Shown piece after piece: positions 29,766 to 42,719 of a stretch of DNA of 64,000 bases. Source of the DNA: Acestrorhynchus altus (lineage: Eukaryota > Chordata > Actinopteri > Characiformes > Acestrorhynchidae); NCBI GenBank assembly GCA_034509495.1, contig CM067521.1:17147704-17211703 (forward strand), written 5' to 3'. Position 1 is the first letter of the stretch. Each line of letters begins with the position of its first letter. Position numbers and translations under genes: made by a program. The notes under the pieces were generated by a model. That model was not told the DNA's origin. It was given only the letters and a program-made list of their open reading frames with translations, and searched no databases.

Positions 29766-32700
29766 AAATGAATGACTTCAGTTATTTTGCCTCAGAGTAT
29801 ATTTTGCTTTTATGGTGGACTTCCGTCACAAGGGCGGAGCTTAGCACTGATTTTAGACCAGAACATCGTAAACTTGTCATGACAAGATCGTAGACTGATA
29901 GCTAGATCATCTTTCAGCCTAGCTCTCACTTAGCACCCACTCACTTCATAAATACAGGCACTTTTGCTTTCTGGCCCTTTTCCCTTCACCGTTTAGTCTT
30001 AGGTTATCTTATAGCATTTTTAACCTCACTTCCATATTCTCCTGATGTAACCATTGAGTTGTGCACCATTTTTTAGTTATACTGAGTTTGGTTTTCACTG
30101 ACTTCTGAGGCTTTTTCACTTCCATGTACAGAAACATCCTCATTCAAATATAGTTTTACATTCTAGGACACCTTACATAAATAAATACATTGTTATGCAA
30201 TAAATTGCATATAGACAGTCTTTGTTTCTGTCTTTTCCAGTTTTTTTGGATGTCAATGATAAGATATTAACATTAAATACAGATGTGGAGTTTTAATCTG
30301 TCAGTATCTCCTGTTTGATGTGCCATGAGTCTAACCACTGTCACCAACGTATCAATGTCCCAGTGGTTCTGCTCACATCTAAAGCCGTGGTGGTCCCATC
30401 TTGTCTCCATTTTTTCTCATTTAGCGAGAAAAGCTCCAGCTGAGAGTAGGCACTGAATTAAATTTGTTCGGTGATCTAGCTAGGCTGGGAGTATGAGGGC
30501 TGAGTAGGTATTTAATGAGTAGAGGCAATAACCTAGAACTGCCCCCCTCTTTTTTGATTTAATTAGATGCTCCAAGAAGGCAGTGCAGTTATTATCCTTC
30601 CTGGGCCCTGGCAGTGAGTCTGGTGTGCCCAGCAGGAAACTCCATTTCCACTCTTCTGCTCTGAGGTATTATTTCTCCTTGCTCAGCCTCTCAGCCACTG
30701 CCTTGCTGGCTTCCTCCACTTCAGCTGCAGAGAAGGTCACCGGGCAGAGTATATTGGCTGAGGAAGCAGAGAAGAAAAAAGAAAATTCGCTGTTTTTTCT
30801 TGTTCGCCATTTGTGACCCCGGATCTGGCGAGGCCCGAAGACCCAGGTGATGAAAGTGTAAATAAAGTTGAGATTGAAAAAAGGAAATGAGCAAAAACAC
30901 TTTGAGAGCCTGTTAGTTATTGGTTGTTGTTTTTTTTTGTATTTTCTTACTTCCACACAGATGAGGTGACTGGGAAGGTTGAGGAAATTTCTTGTTGGTG
31001 CCCATCACAAGAGTCAGAGCCCCTTGGTCAGATCACTGTTACATAAAGTTGGAATTAATTCCCCGAAGAAGTGTGGAAAAAGGAGGCTCGGGCAAGTTCT
31101 TTTTGGGGAGGGACGCGTCTTCAAAAACCCAGCTGAAAGATTCTGTTTCTTGTTTCTTGCATTACTAGGAGATTAGTGAAAAATCCAGCTCTTGATGAGC
31201 AAACTCAGGCTGGCCTGACACAAACTGACCCAAATACATAATATAATTCCACTGCAACGCTTCTTCCATTTAAATCGAAGTAAAGCTTGGGTTTGGGAGC
31301 ATTCATTATTCTGCCTTCTGCTTTTCCATGACAGGGCTGGGCTTGAGACATCTAAGCTAGGGAGGGACGACACTCTCCAGTGACAGATATGTGTCTCGGA
31401 CACGCTTGGTTTAGGGACCTGACGCCTGGGACCAGTGGAGCGTGTTGCTAAAACAACAGAGCGTGCCACCCACACCCTCAACACTGCGGTGCATTCTGCC
31501 ACTGCGGCCCTGAAGCAAAAGGCGGAAGGCTGGGGAGTGTTGGGGTAGTCGGGGGTAGTCGGGGGTAGGGGGTGGAAAGCATAGCGCCATGGCAGGGTTT
31601 TGTCAGCTGTGCAAGCAGAGAGGTTTGGGCGTATGCCCCTGATCTCTGGGAAGTTCCTCAGCTGTTCCAGACTGGACAGCTGGAACCCAGCGGGGGTAGG
31701 AGGTGGGGAATGAGGTATTGGTCGGGGCACTTCAGACAAGCCACTGGAGTCGTTGGGAGACAATGAGATACCAGGCTTTCCTTAAAAGCATGCTTTGTTA
31801 CTGGGGTGCAACATCAAGCTTGCTCTAATCCCTGCTCATTACTTCTATTAATACTGACCGCACTAGGTCATGGCAGTCTTCCTGTACTACACTGACTCCC
31901 ACAAGGGCAAAACAGTTTAAAACACAAGCAAATCCCTGTCAAGAGATCTGCAATAAGTTTGCATTTGTTAAGGCACTAATACGTCAAGCTGCTCTTGAGA
32001 ATGGTTGCTTTGCTCCAAGTTTTAAGATCACTTTCTCCGCCACAGATTAAAGGAACATTTGATCTACAAATCATACCTGCCTTGAATGCCTTTCACTGTT
32101 GAGCTGAGAGAAGAAAAGAGTTTTTGATTTCTGTAAAAGAAGAAACACGTATTTCCAAGTTTTGAGTTGTCAACCTTTCATCATGCATCAAGGCTATAAA
32201 TAGACCCCACTGGAAGTTTCACTTCAATTCCAGGCCATCGGTTCAAAAAGCCACATTTTTCTCTCTTCATGTGTCAGGAATAAGAGAAATGGAAAAAGAA
32301 GAACAGTCTGAGGTGAAATTTCCTCCTCAGCGTATTCCTCAATAAAAACAATTTAATCACAGATTCTTCAAAAATAAGAAAAAATGCCATTTCTTGCTGA
32401 ATCTTCCTCCTCAAAATAAAATATAACTTCATCACACTTTCTTGTTTGTCTAGGATTGAGATTGATCTGTGGAGCCATAAACTTTAAACAAGTGTTTGGA
32501 AAGGTTTGAGGGTGCTCATAGTTGAAAGTCAGGTCTACTCTCAAGTGCAGTATGGTGGTCAGACTCTCTCAACTTCCCTTAACAGCCTAATGAGGCCTAT
32601 TGGGAGCTGAAGCCTTATTCTCTACCTGACACTGTGTAAGCACCATGACCTCTGCCCCTTTCCACACTCTTTCAGGAGAGTTGTGGTCACAATTAAAACC

Positions 32701-32849
32701 CAGTGCACTCTCCCAGTAATTAAGAATCAACACACGGTTTAGAGGAGGGTTAATTGTGTTTTACATTATGAGCCAATGCTGATAAATTCTCTGTTGTGCG
32801 GTAAAGCCACAACCTTAGGAAGGACACATGTATTTTCTGAACTAAAAAA
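29766..32849. other. Unique non-coding sequence, partly GC-rich
   Basis: Holds the longest ORF of the window (31763-31173, minus, 196 codons), proline- and serine-rich at the start, with no recognisable domain, no supporting splice context and a low-complexity look; I treat it as chance. 30990-31770 is GC-richer than its surroundings. Confidence 0.45.
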
Positions 32850-33125
32850 ATCCAACATAACAATGACCGGGCTGGAAAACAGGTCAATTTTAAAACCCCA
32901 AACTGTTTCAAACAAACCCCACACAGTAAAGAAAGCAAATGGTGGCTACATTGCATCTCTTTGTCCCATTCCATAAACAACTGGAGTGTAAGGATACGGC
33001 ATTAAAACAATGTCATAGTGTGAGTTCTGTCACTTATTAACCAGCCAATGAAAGCAGAGCTTATTGTTTTTTTTTTCCACAGAAACCCTCCGTAAAAGGA
33101 AATTTAGTGAGATTCATTCTGAGGC
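32850..33125 (+). repeat. Dispersed repeat family R1, partial copy
   Basis: GGCTGGAAAACAGGTCAATT, AAACCCCAAACTGTTT and a right part (CCAGCCAATGAAAGCAGAGC, CCCTCCGTAAAAGGAAATT, TTCATTCTGAGGCAA) that recurs at 36990-37026. Confidence 0.6.
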
Positions 33126-36100
33126 AAGAGAGCAACATTGTATATGGGCGTGTAAAACTGCATTTTCACTATTTCAATTATGCAACTATTTTCTTGATTG
33201 AACAGTGTTGTTCATTTCTCACCTCTGACAAAGTGTCTAGTGAAAAAATCTGACACGACCTAGAGTAGAATTCCCATTTTTAACAGATTTTTAACCAGGT
33301 AATGATAGTGTATTCTGCAGACCCGTTCCTACAAACACAGAATGTAGAGGTCATATCCTAACATACATTCCTATTCCAGTTATATAACTGCAGCTATAAA
33401 CTAAAAATCAGAACACTTCATTTGCCCGGTGGTGTTTACAATACAGTTGTTGTGTTTGAAATTCAGCTGGCATTTCCATAACTCCGTATTCACCTTTTGT
33501 GTTTTCCAAATGCAATTCCAGGAATATGTATGCAAATAGACAGTTTGTCTTTAAACGCAAATATAGGCTTGCATCCATGTATCTGAGTGTTTGTTTGCTG
33601 ACACCCGAATGCACGTTTGCTGGCCAAGCAATGCCCAAATTGAAGCTAATTAAGCGAAGGTGACCTTCTGATTTATTTACATTCTAAACGAAGGCGCCAC
33701 ACAATACCCTGGAAATCAATCATGCCAGATAATCCAATTCTCCTAAAAGGGGAGGAGGAGGAGGGGGGGTGCCATTCATGGAAACTGTTTTATGAGGTGA
33801 GGGCTTATTCTACAGCTTTGTGTGACTCTTTCCTGAGTCATAAACCAGAAGTGGAAAAGAGGCACCTTTGTCTTTTGTTTTAATTAGTAAGCCCTAACAT
33901 TACAAAAGAACAACCAATTCCATTATTAACTAGTAATATATGCAGATATTAAAGAGGCATTCTTCAGGTTTCTTTTTTCTATTTTTCCCTTTGATGGAAG
34001 CTTAATTAAAATTCAGATATTTCCTTGAACCCTAAATATACTTGTGATGCTGTTGATATAATATGTATATATATATAAATTCTCTGGACTCACTGGTCCC
34101 ATGGAACATGACGCGGGAACAAATTTCAGTGTTTCATTGGAACAAAATGTAAAATATACTTGTTTAGAATTAATTAATAATGTATAAAAAATATATTAAT
34201 CACTATTGCCCTGCATTATTAACATAAGGGGGAATGGCTAAATAATTGATGACAAAGTAATAAAGTCATTCTAAATATTTCCAATGCTTCTGATCACATG
34301 AACAACACATGAACCACTCATTATTTTATTACAGAAAGGGCGGAGCCTGTAGATGGTCAGTTGATCTAAGCAGTAATAAGTGCTCTAAACAAACAACAAG
34401 CAAAGTGAGCCTGTGAGACTGCAGGTGAGCCCGGATTGAAATGTCATCGCTGTGGTCAACTGGACAAATACTGCTGATTTTTGGTGGGAGGGACAAATTT
34501 TAGCAGGAGTGGACGGTTCCATACAGAACCCTAGTTTGATGCTGACTCTGATCAAACACCACTGCTGTATGAAGAACATCATAGAAAATGTTGGTAGCAG
34601 GCTTAGTGTTTATCAGTCACTAGCAGTGGTACCTAGTAAACATTGTTTGCGGCAGCTGACCAGTATAAATTACATATTAAATATATTTTACTGGAGGAGG
34701 ATCTGAAGGAAAAATTGATTCCAATGTTTTTGTGTTTACCAACTTGTTTTTTGGAGACCAGCAAAGAACATAAAACAAAACAATCTCAATAATCATTCTG
34801 TAAAATAAACACATGAAAATAACCAACCATGACCACAGCATAGCTATTAACGTAACAACTAACGGTAATGCAAATGATGTAATTATTAGTTAAGTCTGTG
34901 GGTTTACGGTCTTAACAGTGGGGTTGGGTACGAGCCTTGTTAAGCCATGTCATCCTAATTGTGATTTAGTGCTGATTCCAGTCACCAAGAACTTGTGGGT
35001 ATGTATGAGTGTGTGTGTATGTGTGTGTGTGTGTGTGGTGCATGATGGAGTAGCCTGACAGGCTGGAAGGCTTGGCCTCATTAGTAAATGTCTCCCCTCG
35101 TCCACACGGAAGAATGGTGCGGCTGCTCACCCCGTGTGGTGTCATCTCACTAAGCATCCGCTGAAGGTTTCAGCGCAGACCCGCCAACACGATCCGCTCT
35201 TGATTTTGTCACCAATTAGCAGCGCTAATGAAGTAAGCGATTGTGAAGTCTGTCAGTCAGTTTTGTCCCCTCAGTAGATGCCATTCTATCCTAGTACATC
35301 TTAAAGATGTCAGGGGGTGTCATGCATTTCTTCAGTATTTCTGTTGCTGTTTGCTATATAAATAGTAACTAAGTTACAAAATATGCTCAGACTCAGTTTT
35401 ACAAACCTATTTAATGCAATTTTATTTTGCCTCAGAATAAACGAGTGAATATTATCACCATTTTTTCAGTCTCACATATTGAAAATAATTTGAGCACTAA
35501 ATCTTAGTTTTGTGCCCACAAAAATCTTCCACTTTATATTAGGTAGTCAATCAAACTGACACACACACTCACCTCTGCACCTCACACTCCCTTCTACACA
35601 CTTGTACCCTGCTACCACCTGATTCTTTCCAACTGAACAGAATCAAAAAGAGCTACAGCTTGTCTGCTTCACCCAAAAACAGTCAAATATTAAGGGTCAT
35701 GTGTTCACATTGGTAGTCATTTTCTCCTTCCTCTCTGCATTTCTCTAATCTTCTCTGTTTAGTGATATACTGGACAAATGCATCTCATGTCCATATCCGT
35801 AGGATTTTTATTTAAACTGAAACCTATTTTCATGAAGAATATAGTTTTAGGAAACACCTCTGTCACTTAACAATGTTGTTAACAAAGTTAAGGAATGTTT
35901 AAATGTCTTGCTTTTAGTAGTTTGTGAACCTTAAAGATTATGGGATTATTTTGATACCTTGATGTTTTTGAATTATTGTATTTATTTTACACGTTTATCT
36001 TTTTTGTTTTATTTTTTTTATTGAAATGTTTTGCTAGTGGGTGGGCTGTGTGTATATTTTAGGGGTGTAACTATAAAAAAATCAAAACTGTACATAAACA

Positions 36101-36654
36101 TTCTATTAAAAAAAGCAAGCAGGAGTTTGGACTGTGTACTGTCATGTTTTTGCGTCTTCACTTACAGTTCTCACAATGTGTTTGCAAGTCCTTTCAGAAA
36201 TTCACATTTAGACTAGCTCAGTGTAGGCATTGCCTTTCATGATAATAGCTACAATCCAGCATTAGAAGCCACTGGGCCAAAGCATGTTTCTTTTTTCATC
36301 CATTCTGGGGCTCTCCCTAGGGGGCTGTGATTTTAGGCCTGTATCCCAGCTGTACTGATAGCCCCCTACATACATCTGCTCATTAACCCTCAGAGCACCT
36401 ATTGATTTTCATCCTCCTCTTTAAGCATCTTGCTCCGTGCATCGCAGCTGTGCTAATTCTTCAGTTACCCAGGTTAATGTAATGTGAGCCTTCCTGTCCA
36501 GTGCAATTCTCCATTCCGATAGCTCATGGCTGTCTGTCAGTTATGTGCTGAGAGCATAAAAGACACAATGGAATATAATACAAGGCTATTAAGGTTGATA
36601 TCTGCAGGGCTGTCTGTACAGATCATTAGTAAGCTGATTAAAGGGGCCTTAGAA
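33126..36654. other. Unique sequence with two candidate conserved blocks
   Basis: 34930-35290 is CpG-enriched and includes (GT)n at 35009-35037 and ATTAGCAGCGCTAAT (35215-35229), an inverted pair of TAAT homeodomain cores. 36290-36654 is GC-balanced and unique-looking. The rest is AT-rich without features. Confidence 0.4.
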
Positions 36655-37040
36655 TGGAAAACTGTATTTACCTTGGAATAGTTCGAAAATGGGAAATTAA
36701 CCTCAAACATTGCTGTGTTAAAACAGCTGTAAAACAGGCCAATTCCAACCCCCCAAAACTGTTACTTAACTGTCCTGACTTGCTATATTTATACCCCCCC
36801 ATTTCATTTGAGGAGAGAGAGCACCATTAACAGACCTACAGAGAACATGGGATTGCAAGCAGCCTGACCCAGGAGTTGAACCTGTGCTCCTCATAATCAT
36901 AGTCCTAGCACAATAGACCGCTGAGCCATTCACAACACAAGGAGGCTATGCTATGAAGCTGGAGGCTGTGGAGGTGCTGTAAACCACAAGCCCTCTGTAA
37001 AAGAAAATGATGTTTCATTCTGAGGCAAAATAACAGTAAA
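36655..37040 (+). repeat. Dispersed repeat family R1, interrupted copy
   Basis: CCTCAAACATTGCTGTG, GTAAAACAGGCCAATTCCAA, CCCCCAAAACTGTTACTTAA and TGACTTGCTATATTTATACC match R1; after a tRNA-like insert the R1-like right part resumes with CCCTCTGTAAAAGAAAATG and TTCATTCTGAGGCAAAA. Confidence 0.65.
36845..36940 (-). mobile_element. tRNA-derived SINE head inside R1
   Basis: The minus strand reads GAATGGCTCAGCGGTCTATT (box A, TGGCTCAGCGG) and, 40 nt later, CAGGTTCAACTCCTGGG (box B, GGTTCAACTCC). Spacing and motifs are those of a tRNA-like pol III promoter; there is no full cloverleaf call or recognisable tail, so I call a SINE head rather than a tRNA gene. Confidence 0.55.
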
Positions 37041-39892
37041 TAGTACAATAAATAAATAATAAAACTGCATGAATCCATTAAGAAAATAAGGTAAAATACT
37101 TACAAATGCATTGTTTGGCTTTACATATTATTATAGAACTTGTATTCAATAAATCCTTAACAGCTCTCAATGAAGTAGCACCAACAATGCTTTTTCCAGT
37201 ATAACAAAGGTCTCCATTGTGTCTGCTCTTGGAATTAAACAGTGACCTCCTTTCTCTTACACATGTGCCTTCTTCAGCATATTTGCACATAATGTCATTA
37301 TACTCATAATACTGCACCGTAGGGTCTTAAAGCAAACAAATGTCCTGTTCATGTATTAATATCAGTTTGTATATTTGCTTTGGTTGAGCAGTACAAACCC
37401 AGATAATGGCTGGATATTATATACAGTCACACGAGACCCACAGCCAGTGTCTAATATTTTGCCCACTAATTAAAAATAAGTATTACACTGGAAATCAGAG
37501 TTATTTCAACCTCAACTTTCACAGTAACTTTGGCTGTAAATCACAAAAATAATAAATAACAGTATGACAGTAATTGTGCGCATACAAAAAAGCAGTGCAA
37601 TCCAATGGTCATTAAGAGAATAAAGCAGTCCTTCATATTCATCACATTGAACTCTTTATATTAGAGGAAACGATGCCTTCACTGAAATACTGTAATTTAT
37701 TGAACATTTATTATATAAATATTAATAGAAGATGAAAGTAGAATACTATAATAATAAAAGCTGACAGGCTTTAATAAACAGACTGAAACTACTGCAATCA
37801 ATTCTGAATGTAACTGTACCTGGAAATACTTCAGTTTTTTCATGAGCCTTCTATAAATAGAAAACCAGCGTCTGTCATTCAGGGGCAAAGTAACAGGGTG
37901 GTAAATAGGCTTGTAAAGCCAGCTCTGAGCATTTCCCACCTTTATACATAGAACAGTGACTTAAATACTTGAATAAACCACTTTACACACATTCATTGGC
38001 ACCTTGTAAGATAATTTAATCTTATTCATTCAATATAACCTGAACTCTAAGAGCCCAAGATGTGAGAGTTTAGGCTTTGTGCCTCAGGATCAGAGTAACC
38101 TATAGATATCATATAAATATCATATACAAGATCCTATCTAACCATTGAGGTAAGTGAGTAATCCTGCTCAGAAAGCTAAAATTCACCCGTTTCCAACAGA
38201 ATAAAATCTAAGTTTAAATGCAAAAGGAGTCTTCCAGTGCATTTTTACTGCTCTGTCTACAAGTACATGTAACCTGAATGTACACTCTGACTGAGCAGTG
38301 AGAAGGGGCAGGGCTAATGACCACTGACTCAGAGGAAAACAAGAATGGAGGGGTTGTTTGCTTGCTTTGCTCACCCAGTGTTCAAATTTCAGATTGTTAT
38401 GTTGTTAATTTATTATTATATATATCATTGTCAATATAGCAATTATAAATAACTCTTGGATTTTCAGCTCAGAAGCACTCTGGAATATATTTTTTAATTA
38501 AAACATGGCCAAATTTATACAAATATTAAATACAATATAAATACAAATTTGAGTAGGCTAGGATATTCTGAAAATAACATCTGGCATGTGTGACTGGCAA
38601 ATTAAAGTACTCCAAAAACAAACACAAAAACAAAAACATCCCTCAAAATGAGTTCTAAAGGTTAACAGCTGAATTAAACAGCAGGCAGACTTAAAAATGA
38701 GCTGCACTGTTTCGGCATTTTTTAAAGAACTAAACAGTGACCTCTTCTCATTTCATAGATTAGCATGGATCAGGCCACTAATCCCAGTGTCTCCAGTGTT
38801 TCCAGCACCCAGATAGTGGAAGAACATCACCACCACATGTAAAAATACCCCTTTGTTTGCCTGAATGACAATGGGATGAAGCCTGTGTCCTGACACAGCA
38901 TGGCCTCCCTCCACATCAGTACATGCACCACTGCCCCAACCACCTCACCAAGGTGGGGCAGGGAGAGGTGTTCAGACTTTAAAGGGAATGTTAACACAAA
39001 GCCAGGAACACTGTGATCTTGTTACCACCAAGAAAAGAATTAAAGTCCTACAGTGGTGTCTATTCATTGATGGATGAGGAAGATGGTAACCAAGAAGTTC
39101 TGCAGTTTCAACTGGGCTTCAGCCAGTAGCTGTAAACCTAAAGTCTGCACCTAATGTCAGCCATTCAGCCAGGCCCAGTGGCTTCTTGGCTCCTTGCCCT
39201 TCCTCCCCCGCTCTGCTCCTGCTTCTTTTCCTTTCCAGAAGTTCTCCAACAGTCTGCTGTTCCTACATTCAATTAAACTAATGGACATCTGGACGACAAT
39301 CAGGGCCATACTTCCGTCTCGAGACATACACACCCACACACATAAAAGGATCTCTGAGATGAGGCTCCGGACAAAGACTTTAATCGATGGGATGAAAAAG
39401 ACAAATTGACAAATGTTTGTAATTGACAATCCAGTACCAGCCCCAGTCATTTCCTAGATTGATCCCAATTAAACATCCTGTATTCACAAAATAAATGGAG
39501 TGTTGATGTATCAGAGAAACACATGATGACCAAAGAGTCTTATCCTCTCTGTTTTAATACCCAACCTATCAAACAAAAATATCAAATACAGTATTAGTTG
39601 TTTGCTGAATCACATCTACAGAATTTAAAATCGAGAGCAAATGTAAATCTTTACAGAGCTGTGTAAGTCGTTAGATAATTCTGAATAATACTGTGAAGAT
39701 CGGCCATATACAAGTCCATTTCTATATGAATAACATAAGTGACATATCTCAACAGCCTTTACTTTTTTTGATTGTTGACCAGTATGTCTTATAGCTTCAA
39801 TATAGCATTAATATAGCCTTAATTTCACAAATTAGTTTAAATAAATTACTAATCGGACAGTGTCAAACAAAAAAGACTTCAGTGAAAAATTT
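37041..39892. other. AT-rich sequence, no feature recognised
   Basis: The short ORF at 37317-37078 (minus) has a protein-like composition but no domain or clear splice sites. Nothing else to report. Confidence 0.4.
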
Positions 39893-40130
39893 GGTGGGCG
39901 ATATGGTACAAATATATCACAATATTTAATGATATTCTCACAATACACGTTACTTAGTTATTCTTCAAAACGGCTATTGAAACACTATCCATAATCAAAA
40001 TGTGCTGCACTTCACACAATTAAACACAACTAATTACATGCTTTGTTGTGAAAAATACAGCTGGTCAGAGTTCTTTAAACACTGAAGATATTCATAATAT
40101 ACTCAAAAAATATAATATTGTGATGTTTCA
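39893..40130. mobile_element. 'GGGCGATATGG' AT-rich repeat, diverged
   Basis: Starts GGTGGGCGATATGGTACAAA then AATATATCACAATATT and ends in an AATATTGTGATG stretch, the usual layout of the fish 'gggcgatat' repeats. Boundaries uncertain. Confidence 0.45.
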
Positions 40131-40639
40131 TCTACCTACCTATTGCCTAAGTTGTTTTTTTACTCATTTTTGGAGACATAACAACATAGTAATGTAGGCT
40201 GTTTTTTTTACACCATTTAAAAATTGAAATAAACAATATAACAAATCTGAACTGATGCCTTTTCAAACCTCACCTGAACAAACCCCAAATCTTTGTAGAA
40301 GATAGCAAAAAAGAAAGACCCCCATACTGTCAGTTAGACCTTCATTTTTTTGTTAGACAAACTGAAATTACCTGCTGTACAACCATTATTTTTCTGATTT
40401 AAACTAATACCAAAATACAGTATGTCTTATCATGACTGATAACCTCACCTCAATAACAAGAACGAATGCAAGAATGATTATATGAATATCTAGGATTTAC
40501 AGATTTAACACTTCTCAGACTAATTTTTATAATATATGACCATAATAACAAGATTGCTTAAAATCACACTTGAAACATCATCTCATCTAAACATAATTAA
40601 TTTCTAACCATTTCTAACCAGGTTACCATTGATTCAGAC

Positions 40640-40800
40640 ACTCAGAGGAAAATGAATGAAACACTCATTAATGCCCTGGAACATTTCAGCCACAGCCATG
40701 CTTCTTTATGAAGATATGGAACTAAACCTGGTTCTTCTGTGGCATCACTCAAAGAACCATGTCAAGCACCTTTATTTTTATAGTGTACATTTATGCTAAA
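40640..40800. mobile_element. 'AAGGTTC' MITE-like repeat, copy 2
   Basis: GGCATCACTCAAAGAACCAT, then CACCTTTATTTTTATAGTG as right end. The same order recurs at 41049-41095. Confidence 0.7.
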
Positions 40801-40929
40801 TATGAATAAATCAAGTTATGGACGGAGTTTGCAGTCTCGCCTCTTCTTGTAAGGTGGGACAAATTGTCCTCGAGCAATAGAATATACTGTAGAATAGAAT
40901 ATAACTGCTTTTTTCATAACCTTCTATTT

Positions 40930-41100
40930 CTAGAACATGTTAAAGACTTAAAGAACGTCCTCTAGCTCTAAAGGTTCTTAACTCATTTTAAGATTTTTCA
41001 GACTCATATCTCTATTCCATCTTAATGGAACCTAAAGTGGTTCTTTTATGGCATCACTCAAAGAACTCTTTGTAACGTCTTTATTTTTAAAGGTGAAGCT
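40930..41100. mobile_element. 'AAGGTTC' MITE-like repeat, copy 3
   Basis: CTCTAAAGGTTCTTAACTC, GGAACCTAAAGTGGTTC, GGCATCACTCAAAGAACTC and CTTTATTTTTAAAGGTG. Less than 150 bp from copy 2 in the same orientation. Confidence 0.7.
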
Positions 41101-41814
41101 TTAACTTTTTATACCCATTCATCATTTGCCTCAGAGTGTTCTGAGTGTCACTTCACTAACCATGGATTCTTGTGCTTCTGATTTTGCAGGTGACTAGCTG
41201 ACGCCCTCAGAATTGACGTCACAACTGCACAGCTTTAAACATTTCCCCTGACATCCCAAAGATGAACTGAACCCTAGATTAGATCAGCAAAGCACAACTA
41301 TATGATAATACTGTGGATCAAGCGCAAGTGTCCCACTTCACCAATGTTTACCATTAAGGATAAATATATCCTCAGGGAGGATAGAGCTGGCCTTACACTC
41401 TATAACAAATCTGACCTGTGAGGGGGATCACAAGGCAAAGACAAACTGCCACAGCAAGTCTCCTTGGAGAGCCACGGCCTTGTGGCTCGCTAATGACATG
41501 CACCCTCCTTCACATTGAGTAATCATGTGATAAAAGGCTCTTTGCATGAGAGTAAATGGGCTCGGAGGCACAGGGGACCACAGAGCACTCTGAGGACAAC
41601 TTAAACCCTTAGGCTCCATTTGTGTCCCTTTATCATCTGCATATATCCCACACCTTTCACAATTTGAACACATCTGAGATGCGTTCCCTGTGCTGCCCAA
41701 ATTCAGCACAAAGAATTCACTGCATTCAAGAGTATCCATGTCAGAAGAATATTGACCATGTAAACCTCCACCTAATCAGCTACCTGCCAACGTCTATACA
41801 CTTCAATATCTGGG
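41101..41814. other. Unique sequence, no feature recognised
   Basis: Overlapping 103- and 71-codon ORFs on opposite strands at 41428-41837 have no domain. Confidence 0.4.
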
Positions 41815-42020
41815 TGAATGTACACTATATGTCCTAACGCATTTGACTAATGTAAATTGCACCCAATGCTGACACAGACATGCAAATTCATAGCTTGTCT
41901 AGTCCCTGTAGAGTATTGCTAATAATGTTGGACCCTCTGGAGCAGATAAACATGAACCTATTGCCACCCTGCCTAATGCCAGATGTGGGTTAGAGGGATA
42001 TAAAGCTACCCAATAGGCAT
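41815..42020 (-). mobile_element. 'ACACTATATGTCC' Tc1-type MITE, truncated copy
   Basis: Terminal ACACTATATGTCCTAACGC, then TTGCACCCAATGCTGACACA, TTGTCTAGTCCCTGTAGAG, GGAGCAGATAAACATGAACC and GGGATATAAAGC. This is one end of the family seen whole at 46372-46715. Confidence 0.7.
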
Positions 42021-42650
42021 GTACCAATAATTACATTAACCATTGTGTTTACATATTGAGGTTAAAATGTATTTGTTTTATTCATTTTATAAAACCTATT
42101 TAAATTCCAATTCCTCTCTTCTAAAAGAGGAAAACTCTTTTAAAAGCAATGAACTATCGTTTATAACAGTTATTTTTGGGATAATATATTGGCCAAAACA
42201 TTTTAGTTATTGTGACAGGCCTACCCTCCAGCAATGAGCTGTGCAACAAAAGGGTTTTGATGATTTAATTCAAAAATTAAAATGTGATATTCTATATATA
42301 TTAAATTTAAAGTGATAGATTTTTTGTTTTAAGGTTTATAATGTAATTAGTGATCTATTTAATTTTGAATAAATTTGGTTTTCATGAGCTATAAGCCAAA
42401 CTGTAAAGCCAACAGTATAACAGCTATAAGCAACAGTAAAACAAAAAGAAAAAGGCTTGAAATGTAATTTTACACGTAATGAATATAAATGCATTTTTTA
42501 AAGTTTACCTTTTTGAATTAAATTGTAATCATGAATGAGTTTTTTTTTATGCGCCAGTACTCCAACAAAGGCAGGATAAACTCCTTGATTCTAGGCTTCC
42601 TAACTCAGGATCAGAGAAAACTAGAGACATGATACACATTAAAAAAGTAG

Positions 42651-42659
42651 TACACACAC

Positions 42660-42718
<59 letters not shown>
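42651..42718. repeat. (CA)n microsatellite
   Basis: CA run with one CG interruption at 42663-42664. Confidence 0.97.

Positions 42719-42719
<1 letters not shown>

Noticed and set aside
31173..31763. Longest ORF in the window (196 codons, minus)
   Set aside because: No domain recognised, Pro/Ser-rich low-complexity start, no splice or expression support; lies in GC-richer DNA where stops are rarer.
36845..36940. Possible functional tRNA gene on the minus strand
   Set aside because: Boxes A and B are present but I could not pair a complete acceptor stem, and it interrupts a dispersed repeat, as expected for a SINE head.
37078..37317. 79-codon minus ORF with protein-like composition
   Set aside because: No recognisable family and no convincing splice borders; cannot be supported as an exon.
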